Of a stretch of 32,352 nt of DNA, positions 31,159 through 32,352 are shown piece by piece (within the stretch, counting starts at the first letter, position 1; each line of letters starts with the position of its first letter). The DNA is taken from the NCBI GenBank assembly GCA_005883405.1, contig VBGG01000195.1:1-32352 (forward strand), in the 5' to 3' direction. The translations under genes were made by a program, and so were the position numbers. This DNA comes from Chloroflexota bacterium (GTDB taxonomy: Bacteria > Chloroflexota > UBA6077 > CF-72). The notes beneath the pieces are model-generated. The model was given only the letters and a program-made list of their open reading frames with translations, was not told where the DNA came from and did no database searches.

Positions 31159-31688
31159 CGGGCGGGTGGTGCGGGCGAGACCGCCGATAACGTTGCGCTG
31201 ATCTGCGCGGCGTGCTCTTCGATGTGGTCCACCAGGAATCGGTCGACCACCTGCTCCACGCTCATCGCGCCGCGGCTGGGGTGCTGGCCGTTCGTGGCCC
31301 AGGCTTCGGGGGGCAGCGACCGCAGCGTGCCGAGGCAGTCGGCCAGGCTGGCGCGGATGCGGGGAACGATGGCGCCGATCGAGTCGTGGCCATGCTGGTC
31401 GATGGCGCCGACGCGCTCGGGATCATCGTGGGTCCGCCCGAAGGCAACGCCCGGGCTGCGAGCGATGCGCTCGGCCTGATGCGCCCAGTACGGCAGCAGC
31501 TCCGAGACATGCGCGAGCGTGCTCATCACTGGCCACTCACCGGGGCGAGGCTCGCGATAGAGCACGTCGGCGGGAAGTCGCTCGATCTCCTGGAGGAGGC
31601 GCTGCACGCTCGCCTCCAGACGTTGGGTGCGTTCTTCGGGCGTCACCCCGATCAGTGTAGCCGGCCTCTTGGAACGTCCCGAAGCCAT
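31155..31688 (-). CDS. DinB-family protein
   Basis: Four-helix bundle of the DinB/YfiT type, usually a metal-binding protein with thiol-transferase or unknown activity. Helix one has LAHVSELLPYWAHQ (first His) and the last helix has DHIEEHAAQI (His pair), giving the three-His site. 177 aa is usual. The start may be ATG 31688, or GTG 31646, which begins VTPEERTQRLEA where the family homology starts. Function here is unknown. Confidence 0.8.
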   Translation of the reverse strand: MASGRSKRPATLIGVTPEERTQRLEASVQRLLQEIERLPADVLYREPRPGEWPVMSTLAHVSELLPYWAHQAERIARSPGVAFGRTHDDPERVGAIDQHGHDSIGAIVPRIRASLADCLGTLRSLPPEAWATNGQHPSRGAMSVEQVVDRFLVDHIEEHAAQISATLSAVSPAPPAR

Positions 31689-31698
31689 TGCCTACACT
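31669..31698 (+). promoter_or_regulatory. Candidate promoter of the small tail-anchored gene
   Basis: TTGGAA (31669-31674) and TACACT (31693-31698) are spaced by 18 bp. The transcript would start near 31705, 11 bp before ATG 31716. Confidence 0.5.
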
Positions 31699-31715
31699 GA
31701 AAGTTGCTGATCCTC

Positions 31716-32078
31716 ATGGAGAACGAAGAGCTCGCAGCGTTGCGCGCCACGCTCCTGGCCGCGCAGCGTCAACCGCTCGCGGTGAAGGTGCGTCAGGCGC
31801 GCTTGAGCGCGCTGCTAGCCGATGGCGACGAGTTGTTGCCGTATGTGCTCTCGCGGTCGTGCAGCGATCCGCGCGACCGCACCCTCGAGCGCGAGGAGCT
31901 TGTCCAGCTACGTGTCCTGGAGGGTGCCGACAAGCCGCGTGTCGCCACCGTACCCCGCGTGCCCAGGCACGAGCCGATTCCGTCACGGCCCAGTCGGCTG
32001 GCCGCGTTTCTTGCAGTGCTGATCGTGCTGTGCCTGATCAGCCAGATCCTGGGGATGGCGCTCGTCCACCTGCGCTAG
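31716..32078 (+). CDS. Small hypothetical protein with C-terminal membrane anchor
   Basis: 120 aa, not recognised. The N-terminal ~95 residues are charged and soluble (MENEELAALRATLLAAQ at the start, many Arg/Glu), and the last ~20 residues form a hydrophobic helix (FLAVLIVLCLISQILGMALV) followed by HLR, a tail anchor. ATG 31716 is chosen; a TTG at 31704 is in frame and close to the predicted transcript start. The end is followed by two copies of GCGCTAGGGAC (32073-32083 and 32091-32101), which span the stops of this and the opposite-strand gene. Confidence 0.6.
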   Translation: MENEELAALRATLLAAQRQPLAVKVRQARLSALLADGDELLPYVLSRSCSDPRDRTLEREELVQLRVLEGADKPRVATVPRVPRHEPIPSRPSRLAAFLAVLIVLCLISQILGMALVHLR

Positions 32079-32093
32079 GGACAAGCCACCGCG

Positions 32094-32352
32094 CTAGGGA
32101 CGAAGACCGATACGGGACAGGATCCAGTCCTTGTCGGACGGGCTGAACTGGAGCTTGACGTCCTGGCTGCGATGCGCCGACAGCCAGTCGTCGAAGGCCT
32201 TCTGGCGACCTGACGTCAACTGATCGGCAGGCAGCTCGCGAGCAGGATCGCGCTCGAGCGCCTGGACGATATGCCAACCGTCGGTGTCCTCGAACACGTC
32301 GCTCAATTGACCCGGTTGAAGGCCGAAGACGACGTCGTCGAACTGCTTGGTT
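32094..32352 (-). CDS. C-terminal part of a parvulin-type peptidyl-prolyl isomerase (partial)
   Basis: The gene enters from the right window edge; only its last ~86 codons are seen. FDDVVFGLQPGQLSDVFEDT followed by DGWHIVQ is the end of a PpiC/SurA rotamase domain, and a ~50-residue helical tail follows (KAFDDWLSAHRSQDVKLQFS). Such proteins in monoderm bacteria are often lipid-anchored foldases outside the cell, but the signal region is outside the window. Confidence 0.82.
   Translation of the reverse strand, partial: TKQFDDVVFGLQPGQLSDVFEDTDGWHIVQALERDPARELPADQLTSGRQKAFDDWLSAHRSQDVKLQFSPSDKDWILSRIGLRP

Overview
The window is GC-rich DNA that most resembles a Chloroflexota (green non-sulfur) bacterium, probably an uncultured soil or sediment lineage assembled from a metagenome. 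The evidence is the gene order, the protein flavour (a DUF4037 protein, a FAD synthetase without flavokinase, short EF-Ts, short Flp-type pilins of the QGLVEY class, a stand-alone double Clp_N protein) and tRNA genes with no encoded CCA. Taxonomy is inferred from family knowledge only.

Left part (1-16186, all + strand): the tail of a probable baseplate J-like surface protein, then ruvX and mltG. These are followed by the classic chromosomal block rpsB-tsf-pyrH-frr-uppS-cdsA-dxr-rseP-ispG and the block nusA-ylxR-infB-rbfA-truB-ribF. Together they cover ribosome assembly, translation initiation and elongation, ribosome recycling, UMP synthesis, isoprenoid (MEP) precursors, undecaprenyl and phospholipid lipid carriers, and FAD. 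rimP and proS, often found beside nusA or ispG, are not present. nusA and infB each have a structured leader of their own.

Middle (16199-24651): a convergent EF-G-like GTPase, a rhomboid protease broken by a frameshifting deletion, yebC, a cysteine-rich unknown, threonine ammonia-lyase with an ACT domain, a small possibly leaderless gene, and tRNA-Cys. A gene-poor stretch of about 700 bp follows, with a decayed copy of the tRNA-Cys 3' end and paired TAAGGTGACC repeats; it looks like the scar of an integrated element. A membrane-dipeptidase-type M19 peptidase and a Clp_N protein come next.

Right part (24662-32352): accessory genes on both strands. These are a DUF4037 nucleotidyltransferase-like protein, a Tat-exported phospholipase C-type phosphoesterase, a family 39-like membrane glycosyltransferase, tRNA-Leu(UAA), two tandem Flp-type pilins separated by a strong terminator, a membrane histidine kinase that has lost its N-box by a frameshifting deletion, a flavin reductase, a DinB-family protein, a tail-anchored small protein and the end of a parvulin isomerase.

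The most unusual signals are three intergenic regions filled by inverted pairs of tandem heptanucleotide arrays whose right arms run into the start of the next gene (frr, cdsA, yebC). Two of them share the same five-unit architecture and a common core. Next is the infB leader, where one strand segment can pair with either of two others, one of which holds the ribosome binding site. Several conserved genes are damaged or lack a normal start (dxr in-frame stop, yebC and ilvA starts, rhomboid and kinase deletions). That pattern could be real decay or strain-mixture/assembly error.
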